The position numbers and the translations under genes were made by a program. Below the pieces are notes generated by a model. That model did not search any database and was not told the DNA's origin. It saw nothing but the letters and a program-made list of their open reading frames with translations. A DNA stretch of 64,000 bases from Akkermansiaceae bacterium (GTDB lineage: Bacteria; Verrucomicrobiota; Verrucomicrobiia; Verrucomicrobiales; Akkermansiaceae). The stretch spans positions 186,001 to 250,000 of the forward strand of contig JAGYIT010000007.1 of the NCBI GenBank assembly GCA_018402445.1, given 5' to 3'. Of this stretch, positions 43,688 to 52,427 are shown piece after piece (positions within the stretch are counted from its first letter, which is position 1; each line of letters starts with the position of its first letter).

Positions 43688-46132
43688 TCACTCCTCCTCG
43701 TTGCCCGCATCGCCGCCGCCTTGGGTGCGCTCGATGTCTTGGAGGCGTATGATGGCGCGCTCGGCGAGATCAACGGCTTGGTCGTTATCCGAGCTGTCGG
43801 CGAAGCCCTGGAGCAGCGCGTAGGCCCAAGGGCCGGGGGTGACGTTGGCGAGGCCGCGGATGAGCTCGAGCTGCTCGTCATGGGTCTTGGCCTCTGTGGA
43901 GAGCAATGTCCAAGCTTCTTGGGAGTTGGAATCGGCCGCGGTGGCGTGCTGCAAGGCGGAGTCAAAGGCGCGGATGCGAAGCGGGAGGGGCGGTGCGGAT
44001 TTCAGGAACTCGATGAGCTTGGCGTAACCAGTTTGGTCGCCCCATGCGCCGAGGGTCTCGATGGCCGCGACCTGATCCACCTCGACGTCGCTGGCGAGGT
44101 TTTTCATGGTGATTTCCAGCGCCTTGTCGCCGCCGATGCGACCGAGTAGGCGCAGCATGGCGTGGCGGACGGGGACGCTTTGGGCCGAGTCGTAGGCGCT
44201 GAGAAGGGTGCTGCTCAAGGCCGCCTTTGCCGTGGATTTCTCGATGATCTTTACCGCGTTTTCGGAGGATTCCTTGATGAGCCGTGGTTCCTTGGTGGTG
44301 CGGATGATATCGAGGAACTCGGGGAAATGGCTGTCGTCCGCCATGAAACGGGTGGCCTGGATGGCGGCTTCTGCGGCGCTGATGTCCTCGGTGGAGCGTG
44401 CGTAGTCGAGCAGCGTGCCGATGATCGCGGGGTTATTGCGTTTGCGCAGCACGTCACGGATTAGGACGATTCTGATGTTGGGAATCATCACCTGGGTGGT
44501 GACAAATTCGGCGATGCGGGCATCCACGTCGGTTCCGTCGGTAGATTTCGCAAGGTAGAGAGCCATGAAGATGCCGTCGCGGTTTTCATTGGCTCCGACG
44601 TGAGCGGCGCTGCCCAGTAGGATCTCGAGGCGGCGCTTGTCCACGGGGACTTCGGTCGCTCCTTCGACGGCTGCCTGGTTCACCATCTCGTTGTAGAGTT
44701 TGTTCGCGGCGGCGCTTCCGCTTTTTTTCAGGAACATCACGGCGAGGACGACGGCGAGGATGCCGAGGACGGCGGCGATGAGGGTTTTCACGCCGTTGGA
44801 GAGGCCTTTTTTCTTGGGTGCGGGGATGGCGACGGCGGGAGCGGAGGGTGCCGCGGCCGCGGCTGCGATGGGGGTCGATGGTGTTAGTGGAGTCAGTGGC
44901 TGGGTGGGGGACAACTTGGGTTTGGAAAGGGATAACGGTGCGGCGGGGGGAGCCGCACGTTTCAGGATGGAAGAGGCGGGTATCGCGACGGGTTCGGGTT
45001 TGGCCAGTTCGAGGGTAGGAAGGAGCGGCTCCACGGTGGCCGTCTGCGGGGAATCTGGCGGTGATGGTGCGGCGGTTTCTTCGGGAGTGGAGCTATGGAC
45101 GAGTTGTGTGGAGGTGTGGACACTGGGCTTGGAGCCGACGGGAGGGGTGAGGATTTTCGGGGCCGATGCCGTTTTTACCGGTTGGGTGGGTGCCAATTCT
45201 TTAACGAGTTCGGGTATGGGAGTCGCTCCGGGGATGAGGAGGCGGGGGCGTTTGGGCGGTTCGGTGGGCATGGCGGGTTTTCCGATACTTATTGCAGGGG
45301 ATGTTTGCTCGTCGTTCTCTAGGAACACGCGCAGGGATTCGCGGGCGGAAGTCGGGCGATCTGAGGTTTGGCGGTTGATGTGCCACATGATCCAGTCGCA
45401 CGCCCAGACGGGAATGCCTTCGCGGACTTCTTGTAGTGGTGTGACGTGGTGATTTAAGTGTGCGGCCATGACACCTGCGGCGGTGTCGCCGTCGAAGGGA
45501 TAGGTGCCGGTCAGCGCGTAGTAGAACACGCAACCAATGGCGTAGAGATCCGCCTTGAGGTCGATGGGCACCCGCTCGAATTGCTCGGGTGCCATAAAAT
45601 GGATGGAGCCAAAGACGCCGTCGGATTGGTCGATAGTTTGGAGAGAGGGTTTCGCGGAAAGTTTGGCGAGGCCGAAATCGACGATTTTCACCTGGAATTT
45701 TCCGGAGGGCAGCCAGGTGAGCATGATGTTGCCGGGCTTGAGGTCGCGGTGGACGATGTGCAGCTCTTGGGCAGCGATGAGCGCCTCCATGGTCTGCATG
45801 GCGAGCTGGCGGAAATCTGTCCATGTGAAGGATCCCTTCATGATGAGATCCTCGAGGGTCTCTCCGGTGAGCAGCTCCATCACTACGAAGGGGCCGTCCT
45901 CATCGGTGCCGACATCGTAGATGGTGACGATGTTGGGATGCTGCAATGAGGCGAGGGCACCGGCCTCCTGGATGAGTTGGCGAGTGGCTTCCTCGGGGAT
46001 CGAGGCGTCCTCGGCGTTGGTCACGATACGCTTGATCGCGACCTCGCGGTTCATGCGGACATCCTGCGCACGGTAAACAGCTCCAAGACCGCCCTGGCCT
46101 ATCTTGCCCTTAATTTCGTAGCGGTCCTCCAT
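43688..46132 (-). CDS. Transmembrane Ser/Thr protein kinase with C-terminal HEAT-like repeats, 814 aa
   Basis: Kinase domain at residues 5-265: GQGGLGAVY loop, AIKRIV lysine, HRDLKPGN catalytic loop, DFG, and APEQF. Then a Pro/Ser/Thr-rich linker (about 280-445), one TM segment (GVKTLIAAVLGILAVVLAVMFL, about 447-470), and an outside part of HEAT/ARM-like helices (AHVGANENRDGIFMALYLAK onward). Extracytoplasmic repeat domains often sense protein partners. The kinase gene is upstream of tyrS by 42 bases and may be co-transcribed with it. Confidence 0.88.
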   Translation of the reverse strand: MEDRYEIKGKIGQGGLGAVYRAQDVRMNREVAIKRIVTNAEDASIPEEATRQLIQEAGALASLQHPNIVTIYDVGTDEDGPFVVMELLTGETLEDLIMKGSFTWTDFRQLAMQTMEALIAAQELHIVHRDLKPGNIMLTWLPSGKFQVKIVDFGLAKLSAKPSLQTIDQSDGVFGSIHFMAPEQFERVPIDLKADLYAIGCVFYYALTGTYPFDGDTAAGVMAAHLNHHVTPLQEVREGIPVWACDWIMWHINRQTSDRPTSARESLRVFLENDEQTSPAISIGKPAMPTEPPKRPRLLIPGATPIPELVKELAPTQPVKTASAPKILTPPVGSKPSVHTSTQLVHSSTPEETAAPSPPDSPQTATVEPLLPTLELAKPEPVAIPASSILKRAAPPAAPLSLSKPKLSPTQPLTPLTPSTPIAAAAAAPSAPAVAIPAPKKKGLSNGVKTLIAAVLGILAVVLAVMFLKKSGSAAANKLYNEMVNQAAVEGATEVPVDKRRLEILLGSAAHVGANENRDGIFMALYLAKSTDGTDVDARIAEFVTTQVMIPNIRIVLIRDVLRKRNNPAIIGTLLDYARSTEDISAAEAAIQATRFMADDSHFPEFLDIIRTTKEPRLIKESSENAVKIIEKSTAKAALSSTLLSAYDSAQSVPVRHAMLRLLGRIGGDKALEITMKNLASDVEVDQVAAIETLGAWGDQTGYAKLIEFLKSAPPLPLRIRAFDSALQHATAADSNSQEAWTLLSTEAKTHDEQLELIRGLANVTPGPWAYALLQGFADSSDNDQAVDLAERAIIRLQDIERTQGGGDAGNEEE

Positions 46133-46172
46133 GCGTTTGTGAGTTGGTGTTCCGTGTGCCGAGGTGGATCAA

Positions 46173-47162
46173 TTAGTTCCTAGAAATGGTGATCATAGCG
46201 CGCTTGCGGCGGGACTCGATCCAGCGGTCGTATTGCGCGGAGGTTTTTTTGCGGCGGACGCGTTCCTCGATCATGGGACGGACGGTGGCAAGGGCAGGGG
46301 AGGGTCCGGGACTTTTTACGGTGACAACGGCGATGGTGAAGCCGCGGGGATCGAGCAGCGGGCCGACGACCTGGTTCTCCGGCGAGTCGAAAAGGATGGC
46401 GGCGAACTCCGGCGAGAGGTCGGTGCGGGGGAGGTTTTCCTGGAGGCCGCCCAGATCGGCAAAGGCGTCTTTTGAGTAAGTTTTGGCGAGTTCCTCGAAG
46501 GATTTGCCTCCCTTGGCCTGCCTGGTGATGTCCTCGGCGAGGGCGAGTTGTGTCTCAGGAGTGGCGACGGGGTTTTCGGGATCGGAGGAGGGGATGAAGA
46601 TTTTCCGGAAGGAAATCTTGTCCTTGGTGACATCCCGGAGGGTGCTTTTGACATTCTCGTATTCGTTCTGGATCTCGTTGGGGAGCGGCGGCGGGGCGTC
46701 GGAAAACTGCTGGGCGCGCATCGCCTGGACAACCATTTTCTCACGGGTCATCTCGCGGTAACCGTCCATGGTCATACGGGATTTTTTCAGTTCTTCGCGG
46801 AACAGGGCTTCGTTGCCGTTGTAGAGTTCGCGGATCTGGCGTTTGACCTCCTCGTCGATAAGGTTCGGGCGGATGTTGGCGCCGATCTGCTTGAACTCGT
46901 CGAGGATGATGCGGCGGTCGATGAGTTCCTGGAGGATCTTTTCGCGCGCCTCGGTGAACTGGCGCTCGAACTCCGGGCCGCGGCGCGGGTATTGAGTGGT
47001 GAGCTGGGCGAAGATCGGCGAGAGCATGAAGGCCACCTCGTTCTTGGTGATCACGCTGCCGTTGACCTTCGCGGCGATGCCGTTGACCTCGACGGCTTGG
47101 GAGAAGACGGGTAAGGCTCCTATAAGAAAGGGAGAGAGCAGGCAGGCCAGTTTGCGAATCAT
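46173..47162 (-). CDS. SurA-like periplasmic peptidyl-prolyl isomerase, 329 aa
   Basis: Signal peptide (MIRKLACLLSPFLIGALPVF), then a SurA N-terminal helical domain (GIAAKVNGSVITKNEVAFML) and one parvulin-like domain (ISFRKIFIPSS...PENQVVGPLLDPRGFTIAVV). SurA normally carries two parvulin domains; here only one is apparent, so this is a shorter variant. It likely assists outer-membrane protein folding. Start at ATG 47162. Confidence 0.85.
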   Translation of the reverse strand: MIRKLACLLSPFLIGALPVFSQAVEVNGIAAKVNGSVITKNEVAFMLSPIFAQLTTQYPRRGPEFERQFTEAREKILQELIDRRIILDEFKQIGANIRPNLIDEEVKRQIRELYNGNEALFREELKKSRMTMDGYREMTREKMVVQAMRAQQFSDAPPPLPNEIQNEYENVKSTLRDVTKDKISFRKIFIPSSDPENPVATPETQLALAEDITRQAKGGKSFEELAKTYSKDAFADLGGLQENLPRTDLSPEFAAILFDSPENQVVGPLLDPRGFTIAVVTVKSPGPSPALATVRPMIEERVRRKKTSAQYDRWIESRRKRAMITISRN

Positions 47163-47264
47163 TGCGTAAGATCGTTGAATTTCAGGGATGAGGAGTAGAT
47201 AGTGCTGGGAGAGTTTTCCTTGCTCAGCGGTAGATTGCAAGCGGCGAAAAGGCAAGCCAGCGGC

Positions 47265-48144
47265 TCATCCGAGTTGTCTGGCCGCTTGTAAGGTGTTTTT
47301 CATCAGCATGGCGATGGTCATCGGGCCGACTCCGCCAGGGACAGGCGTAATCGCGGCGCAGCGCGGGGCAACCTCTGGGTAATCGACATCGCCGGTGAGG
47401 CGGTGGCCGGATTTCTTGGAAGGGTCGGGCACGCGGTTGATGCCGACGTCGATCACCACCGCGCCGGGTTTCACCCAATCCGCCTTGACCATTTCCGGGC
47501 GGCCCACGGCGGCGATGAGGATGTCGGCGCGGCGGCAGATGGCGGGCAGGTCTTTGGAGCGCGAGTGGGCGATGGTGACGGTGGCGTTCGATTTTTTCGC
47601 TACCAGCAGCATGGCCATGGGTTTCCCGACGATCATCGAGCGCCCGATCACGACGGCTTCCGCGCCGTTCGTATCGATGCCGGAAATTTCCAGCAGTTTC
47701 ATGCAGTCCGGCCGGGGTGCAGGGGACGAAGCCGGTGGGGTCTTCGAGGACGAGCTTGGCGACGTTTTCTGGGTGGAAGCCGTCCACGTCTTTCCGCGGG
47801 TCGATGGCGCGAATGATCGTTTCCTCGTCGATGTGTTTCGGCGGCGGCGACTGCACGAGGATGCCGTGTACGGCGGGGTCGGCGTTTAGGTCGGCGACGA
47901 CTTTCAAGAGTTCCGCCTGGGTCGTTTCGGCGGACAGCTCGATCTTCACCGAGTGGAAACCGAGATCCGCGCAGGTGCGGGCCTTCGATCCTACGTAAAC
48001 GGCGGAGGCCGGGTCATCGCCGACCAGAACGACGGCAAGGCCGGGCGTGATGCCTTTCGCCTTCAGGGCGGCGGTTTCCGCGCGGCATTCTTCGAGGACG
48101 GAGGCGGCGACGGCCTTGCCGTCGAGGATGCGGGGTTGGTTCAT
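47265..48144 (-). pseudogene. folD: Bifunctional methylenetetrahydrofolate dehydrogenase/cyclohydrolase, frameshifted
   Basis: Normally converts methylene-THF to formyl-THF. Conserved N-terminal part to [10 protein letters not shown] (start 48144, [20 protein letters not shown]). The frame then shifts at about 47706-47708 (one extra base), and the continuation [34 protein letters not shown] and [11 protein letters not shown] appears in another frame to 47265. With one base removed the protein would be 292 aa, the normal FolD length. As folD is usually important, a base-calling error is more likely than true loss. Confidence 0.85.
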
Positions 48145-48162
48145 GCGCGGGATGCTAGGGGG

Positions 48163-48193
48163 AAATTTCAAAACTCAAAATTCAAAGTTCAAG
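48163..48193. repeat. AT-rich TTCAAA-type low-complexity spacer
   Basis: TTTCAAAACTCAAAATTCAA-like run just upstream of folD, of the same class as those at 4102-4196 and 56487-56602. Confidence 0.5.
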
Positions 48194-48269
48194 GAAGATG
48201 TATTGCCAGCCCGCCCGATAGATGCCTAGACCTTTCGCGCCGCGAAAAACAAAGCGGCACCCTCCGGGA

Positions 48270-48400
48270 AGCCCTTCGCTAGGGCGGGAAATTGATGGGG
48301 AATCCGGTGAGAATCCGGAGCGGTACCGCCACTGTATGGTTTGCGAAAGCAGATCGAGCCAGATCGCCAGCCCGGGGAGTTTTCTAACAAGGCTGCGGAA
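48270..48400 (+). promoter_or_regulatory. Cobalamin riboswitch
   Basis: Core segments match the adenosylcobalamin aptamer: AATCCGGTGAGAATCCGGAG (48301-48320), CGGTACCGCCACTGTA (48321-48336) and the B12-box-like GAGCCAGATCGCCAGCCC (48356-48373). It lies upstream of the TonB receptor start at 48426. A hairpin CGTCCGG/CCGGACG (48442-48461) begins 16 bases after the start codon and could be part of the expression control. High cobalamin should lower expression. Confidence 0.85.
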
Positions 48401-48425
48401 CTCAGCCCGACGGATACCCAAATAC

Positions 48426-50226
48426 ATGACACAACACATAACGTCCGGGAAAAGCCGGACGACAAGGACAAGCCGCGCCATCATTATGGCCACGGCATTC
48501 ACGCTCGGCGGAATCTCCGCCGAGACGACACGGGAACTCGAGGAAACCATCGTCTCCGCGCTGCGGATGCCGGGCGAGGCTTCGAGAACTACATCAGCGG
48601 TGACGGCGCTCGATCCGCGGCAGCTGGAAAGTCGCGGAGTGCTAGATCTGATCGAAGCACTCAACGAAGTGCCCGGAGTGATCGCCACCTCGACCTCTGC
48701 CCAAACCGGGGGCAGCGGTTCGGTATTTATCCGCGGCACAACTGCCTCTTATTCGCAGCTCGTGGTGGACGGCATCCGCCTCAGCGACTCGACCGCACCC
48801 ATGGGGAATTTTTTCTCCGGAGCACGTCTAGATGATTTGGGTAGGATTGAGGTCTTGCGCGGCGCCCACGCGGCGATCCACGGCGGCGATGCCATCGGCG
48901 GCGTGATCTGGTTGGAAACGGCACGCGGCAAGAGTGATCCCAAGACGCGGCTTCGCATCGAGGGCGGCTCGTTTGATACGCTCAACAGCTATCTATCGCA
49001 TTCAGGACAAGAAGGGCCGTTTTCGTGGTTTCTCGGCGGCGGTTATGACGGCACACACAACGACGTCGAAAGTCAGAACTTCGACCAAGCCCGCGCTGCG
49101 CTACGCATGGAATGGGCACAATCGGAAAACCTCACGCTCGGCATGACTTATCGTGCGGTGGACTCACGTTTTGGTCCTTTCGAGTATTACGGGCCAAACA
49201 CCGACCACATCGATAGCGGACTAGCCACGATCTATGCGAACGCTCAACTGGCACCCGGCTGGCTAGCGCGTTTCACATTTGGAAATTACCGGGAAAGTTA
49301 CGACAACGACTCGGCCTCCGGAAATTTCGGAACAGATCTCGAACGCACTGTGCTTTCCACAGATCAATCCTATGAAATCAATCGCTGCCACCGCCTCCTC
49401 GGCGGAGCGTTTCTTGAGCACTCGGATTTCTCCAACACGATAGGCACCGACTCCGATGAGATCCGCTATGGAGCGCATCTCGGATGGGAATGGTCGCCGG
49501 TGGAAAATATCGTCACGGACGCCGTGATCCGCTGGGAGGATTATGCGGATTACGACGAACAAGTGACGTGGCGCATCGGTGGTTCGTGGCGGGTGTTGGA
49601 GACGACCTGTCTGCGCGGCGGGATCGGCAAAGCTTTCCGCACTCCCACTTTCTCAGATCTCTACGGCACCAGCTTCGGAGCGGGAAACCCGAACCTGAAC
49701 GCCAGAGGAAAGCATCGGCTGGGATATCGGGATTGAGCAACGTATCGGCGAAAACCACATGGTCTCCGCGACATGGTTTGAGAACTCCATCGCGAACCGC
49801 ATCCGCTCTTCACCCACCCCGCCGGTGAACCTCCCTAGCGACACACCGACACGCGGTCTGGAATTTGCACTGAACGGAGCGCTTGGTGAACATCTTGCCT
49901 ACCGACTCGCATGGACATGGCTCGGTGCGTCGCTTGATGACCAGCCTGAAAATACCGCTACCTCATCCATCGACTGGCGGCCTTCGGAAAAGCTGCTGTT
50001 AGGGATCGGCGCGAGCTACGTGGATGAGCGCTCCTACGGCGGAGCTCCACTCGACGACTACCTGCTACTGCGTCTTTACGGCAACTACGAACTCAGGGAA
50101 AACGTTACACTCCACGCTCGCATCGAGAATCTTGCAGACGAAAGCTACGAGCTTTCTAACTTTTTCGGCCTCCGCATCCCGGGAGCTGGACTTGGATTCT
50201 TTGCGGGCGTGACTGCGGAATTCTGA
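48426..50226 (+). pseudogene. btuB: TonB-dependent cobalamin receptor (BtuB-like), frameshifted
   Basis: Outer-membrane vitamin B12 receptor in outline: plug region LESRGVLDLIEALNEVPGVI and VFIRGTTASYSQLVVDGIRL, then beta-barrel strands ending LGFFAGVTAEF. The frame breaks near 49704 (one extra base in GCCAGAGGAAAGC). The next frame continues ESIGWDIGIEQRIGENHMVS to 50226. Removing one base gives 599 aa, a normal size. The cobalamin riboswitch directly upstream supports the substrate. I start at ATG 48426. Break may be real or a sequencing error. Confidence 0.85.
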
Positions 50227-50227
50227 C

Positions 50228-50737
50228 CTAAACCATATCGGCGAAGTCTCCGCCACCGGAGGCTTCGTCGAAATCCATTTCGCGGACGCGTTTCTTGTCG
50301 CGCATCGCCTCGACCTTTTTCCGCAGCGCCTCGCGGAGGCCGAAGCAATCGCGGATTGCGGGGATGTCGAGTTCTGGCATCGAGCGGTCGGAGGTTTGCA
50401 GGTGGAGTGTGCCGAGTCCGGTCACGCGCATCCACCATTTCCTCACCACCAGGATGTCCTTCACGCGGTAGAGTTCCACCTCGTCGATGTGCTGGTTGAT
50501 GACTCCCGTGGAAACGCGGAGACGCTCGTTGGTGAGTTCGAAGACCTGGCAGCGCACCACCAGATAACGCCAGACAATCGAAGCCAGCGGGATGACAAGG
50601 CCGATGAAGGCAGGCGCGAAAAACACCCCGCCGATCGAGATGGCGACTCCCAGCAGGATCGCCGCGGCGAAATGCCCGATGTTGAGCCACTGCGAGGGGC
50701 TGCCTTTCCAGAATGTCGCTTCGGTGCTCGCTTCCAT
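50228..50737 (-). CDS. Bacterial PH-domain membrane protein, 169 aa
   Basis: Two TM segments (IGHFAAAILLGVAISIGGVFF and ALIGLVIPLASIVWRYLVV, about residues 20-60), then a bacterial PH-like domain (DUF304/bPH2): RCQVFELTNERLRVSTGVIN, VELYRVKDILVVRKWWMRV. C-terminal tail is charged. Function is unknown for most members. Confidence 0.8.
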   Translation of the reverse strand: MEASTEATFWKGSPSQWLNIGHFAAAILLGVAISIGGVFFAPAFIGLVIPLASIVWRYLVVRCQVFELTNERLRVSTGVINQHIDEVELYRVKDILVVRKWWMRVTGLGTLHLQTSDRSMPELDIPAIRDCFGLREALRKKVEAMRDKKRVREMDFDEASGGGDFADMV

Positions 50738-50797
50738 GCGCTGATTACTAGCAGGAAACTGCCGGGTTGAAACAGGAAATCAGGGGGAGTCTTCGTT

Positions 50798-50957
50798 GGG
50801 GAGCACACGCGCCCCCGCGTGTCGCGGAGTGCGCCCCCGCAGTCCGCCGGCCGGGAAGATCCTGTGCGCCGCTAAGCCGGAACCACGCCCGGCCTATCTC
50901 CAGCCAAGTTTCCGGCGAGGGCGCCGGAAACGACACGCGAGGGCGCGTGTGCTCCCC
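50798..50957. repeat. 160-bp MITE-like element with 27-bp inverted ends
   Basis: The left end (50798-50824, GGGGAGCACACGCGCCCC, then CGCGTGTCG) and the reverse complement of the right end (50931-50957) match at 26 of 27 positions. Each end is itself partly palindromic (ACACGCG/CGCGTGT). The interior (50825-50930) has no ORF of note. A related truncated copy sits at window bases 1-33. No transposase is nearby. Confidence 0.75.
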
Positions 50958-50995
50958 GGGAGCTTCCGCGCGACCACTTCCGTTTTCTCCTCTCA

Positions 50996-51445
50996 TCAAG
51001 CTTGCGGCGGAGGAATCGGGGTGGGTTTCACCCCAGGGTAGTCGCGGTTCCATCCGCATTTCTTGCATTCCAGGTGGCGAGTGATGGGGGTGAAAAAGGA
51101 AGCTGTGGCAAGTAGAATGGGGGCGACCAACATGAATAACGTGAGCAATCCCTGCTGATCGACGAACCAACCACCGAGCATCCGCGAGAGCAAATCCGGC
51201 AAGACCAGAAAACCTAGGACAGAGGGAAGAAATGACCAATACGCCGCCTTTCGCAGGAATCGCCCGATTCTGTTCGGCCCGACGCTGATGTTCCAGCCTG
51301 TTCGGAATTCCGTGCCACACAGACTGCAATGCGGCGGCAGATCATCCGGCCACGCGTGCTGGTAGAAGGGGCGCATGCTGCCCTTGATCGTGGACGGTCC
51401 TTTTAAAGTCCGCACACTAGGAATGTTTTTCATGCCCATAACCAA
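50996..51445 (-). CDS. Membrane protein with two zinc-knuckle motifs, 149 aa
   Basis: CSLCG near residue 40 and CKKCG near 127 form CxxC pairs, presumably one metal site across the two ends of the protein. Two hydrophobic segments lie between them (AAYWSFLPSVLGFLVLP and LLTLFMLVAPILLATAS). The start is uncertain among early Met codons. No family is recognised. Confidence 0.55.
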   Translation of the reverse strand: MVMGMKNIPSVRTLKGPSTIKGSMRPFYQHAWPDDLPPHCSLCGTEFRTGWNISVGPNRIGRFLRKAAYWSFLPSVLGFLVLPDLLSRMLGGWFVDQQGLLTLFMLVAPILLATASFFTPITRHLECKKCGWNRDYPGVKPTPIPPPQA

Positions 51446-51519
51446 AGCAGGGGAAAGTGCATTCTGGAAGCGGATTCGCCGCTTGCCGTCATGCGTCGCG
51501 GCGGGCGAGGCTGGCGCAC

Positions 51520-52239
51520 ATGGACAAACTCTTCGAGGAACTCGATTTCCGCACCACGCCGATCGGAGATCTCATCCTCCAGCGCCGCAAATATCTCCAA
51601 CTCAACGGCGAGGTGGTCTATGAGGTAAAACTCGGCGACGCCTTTCTCATGTCGAGCATGTTCCATGAGGTCGAGGAGGCGCTGTCGCGGCTCGGGCTCG
51701 GGGCGCTGGATGGGGATGGCTGGGATGTCGTCGTCGGCGGGCTGGGGCTGGGATACACGGCGGTCGCGGCGCTGGCTTTTCCGGAGGTCAGGTCGTTGCT
51801 CGTCGTAGATGCGTTGGAAGGCGTCATCGACTGGCATGAGCGCGAGATGGTGCCGTTGGGGAAAACGATGAACGACGATCCGCGCTGCCGATATGTGCTC
51901 GGGGATTTTTTCGCGCTCGCGACGGAGCCGGGGAAAAATTTCGATCCCGACGTGCCCGGGCGGAAATTCCATGCCGTGCTGTTAGACATCGACCACTCGC
52001 CGCGCAATCTCCTCGCCCCGCGCAACGCCGCTTTCTACACGCCGGACGGCCTGCGGAAACTCGCCTCGCGGTTGCATCCGGAAGGTGTGTTCGCGCTCTG
52101 GTCGGATGACGCGCCGGACGAAGATTTCATGACGGATCTGCGCGCCGTTTTCCGGGATGTGCGGTCGGAGGTCGTGTCGTTTCCCAATCTGCTGCTCGAC
52201 ACGGTTTCCGAGAGCACGGTTTACGTCGCGCGGCTGTAA
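51520..52239 (+). CDS. Spermidine synthase-like methyltransferase-fold protein, 239 aa
   Basis: Begins MDKLFEELDFRTTPIGDLIL and has a Rossmann-like nucleotide-binding part: VVVGGLGLGYTAVAALAF, followed by an acidic residue in VVDALEGVID and a DFFALATE stretch. These match the spermidine synthase-like family (aminopropyltransferase fold). The characteristic Gly-rich loop with the acidic ligand is present, but whether it makes spermidine is not proven. Start at MDKLFEE (51520) is chosen since residues upstream are not conserved. Confidence 0.75.
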   Translation: MDKLFEELDFRTTPIGDLILQRRKYLQLNGEVVYEVKLGDAFLMSSMFHEVEEALSRLGLGALDGDGWDVVVGGLGLGYTAVAALAFPEVRSLLVVDALEGVIDWHEREMVPLGKTMNDDPRCRYVLGDFFALATEPGKNFDPDVPGRKFHAVLLDIDHSPRNLLAPRNAAFYTPDGLRKLASRLHPEGVFALWSDDAPDEDFMTDLRAVFRDVRSEVVSFPNLLLDTVSESTVYVARL

Positions 52240-52249
52240 TTTGACGGAG

Positions 52250-52386
52250 GCTTTTGAGTGCGGCGATGTTTCGCCGCTTTCATTCACGTTCGGCTCCTTT
52301 GTCGTGTGCGCTGGGAACTTTCCGGTCACCGCCCGTTGATCGGGCATAAGGATACAAAAGCGGCGATGCTCGCCGCACTCAAAAGC
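52250..52386. repeat. 137-bp MITE-like element with 31-bp inverted ends
   Basis: The left end (52250-52280, GCTTTTGAGTGCGGCGATG onward) matches the reverse complement of the right end (52356-52386) at about 27 of 31 positions. Each end contains a GCGGCGA/TCGCCGC palindrome. It fills the gap between the spermidine synthase-like gene and polX. No ORF lies inside it. Confidence 0.65.
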
Positions 52387-52427
52387 GCGTTGCGCGTGCG
52401 GAGCCCAACGCACATATTCCCGCCGAC

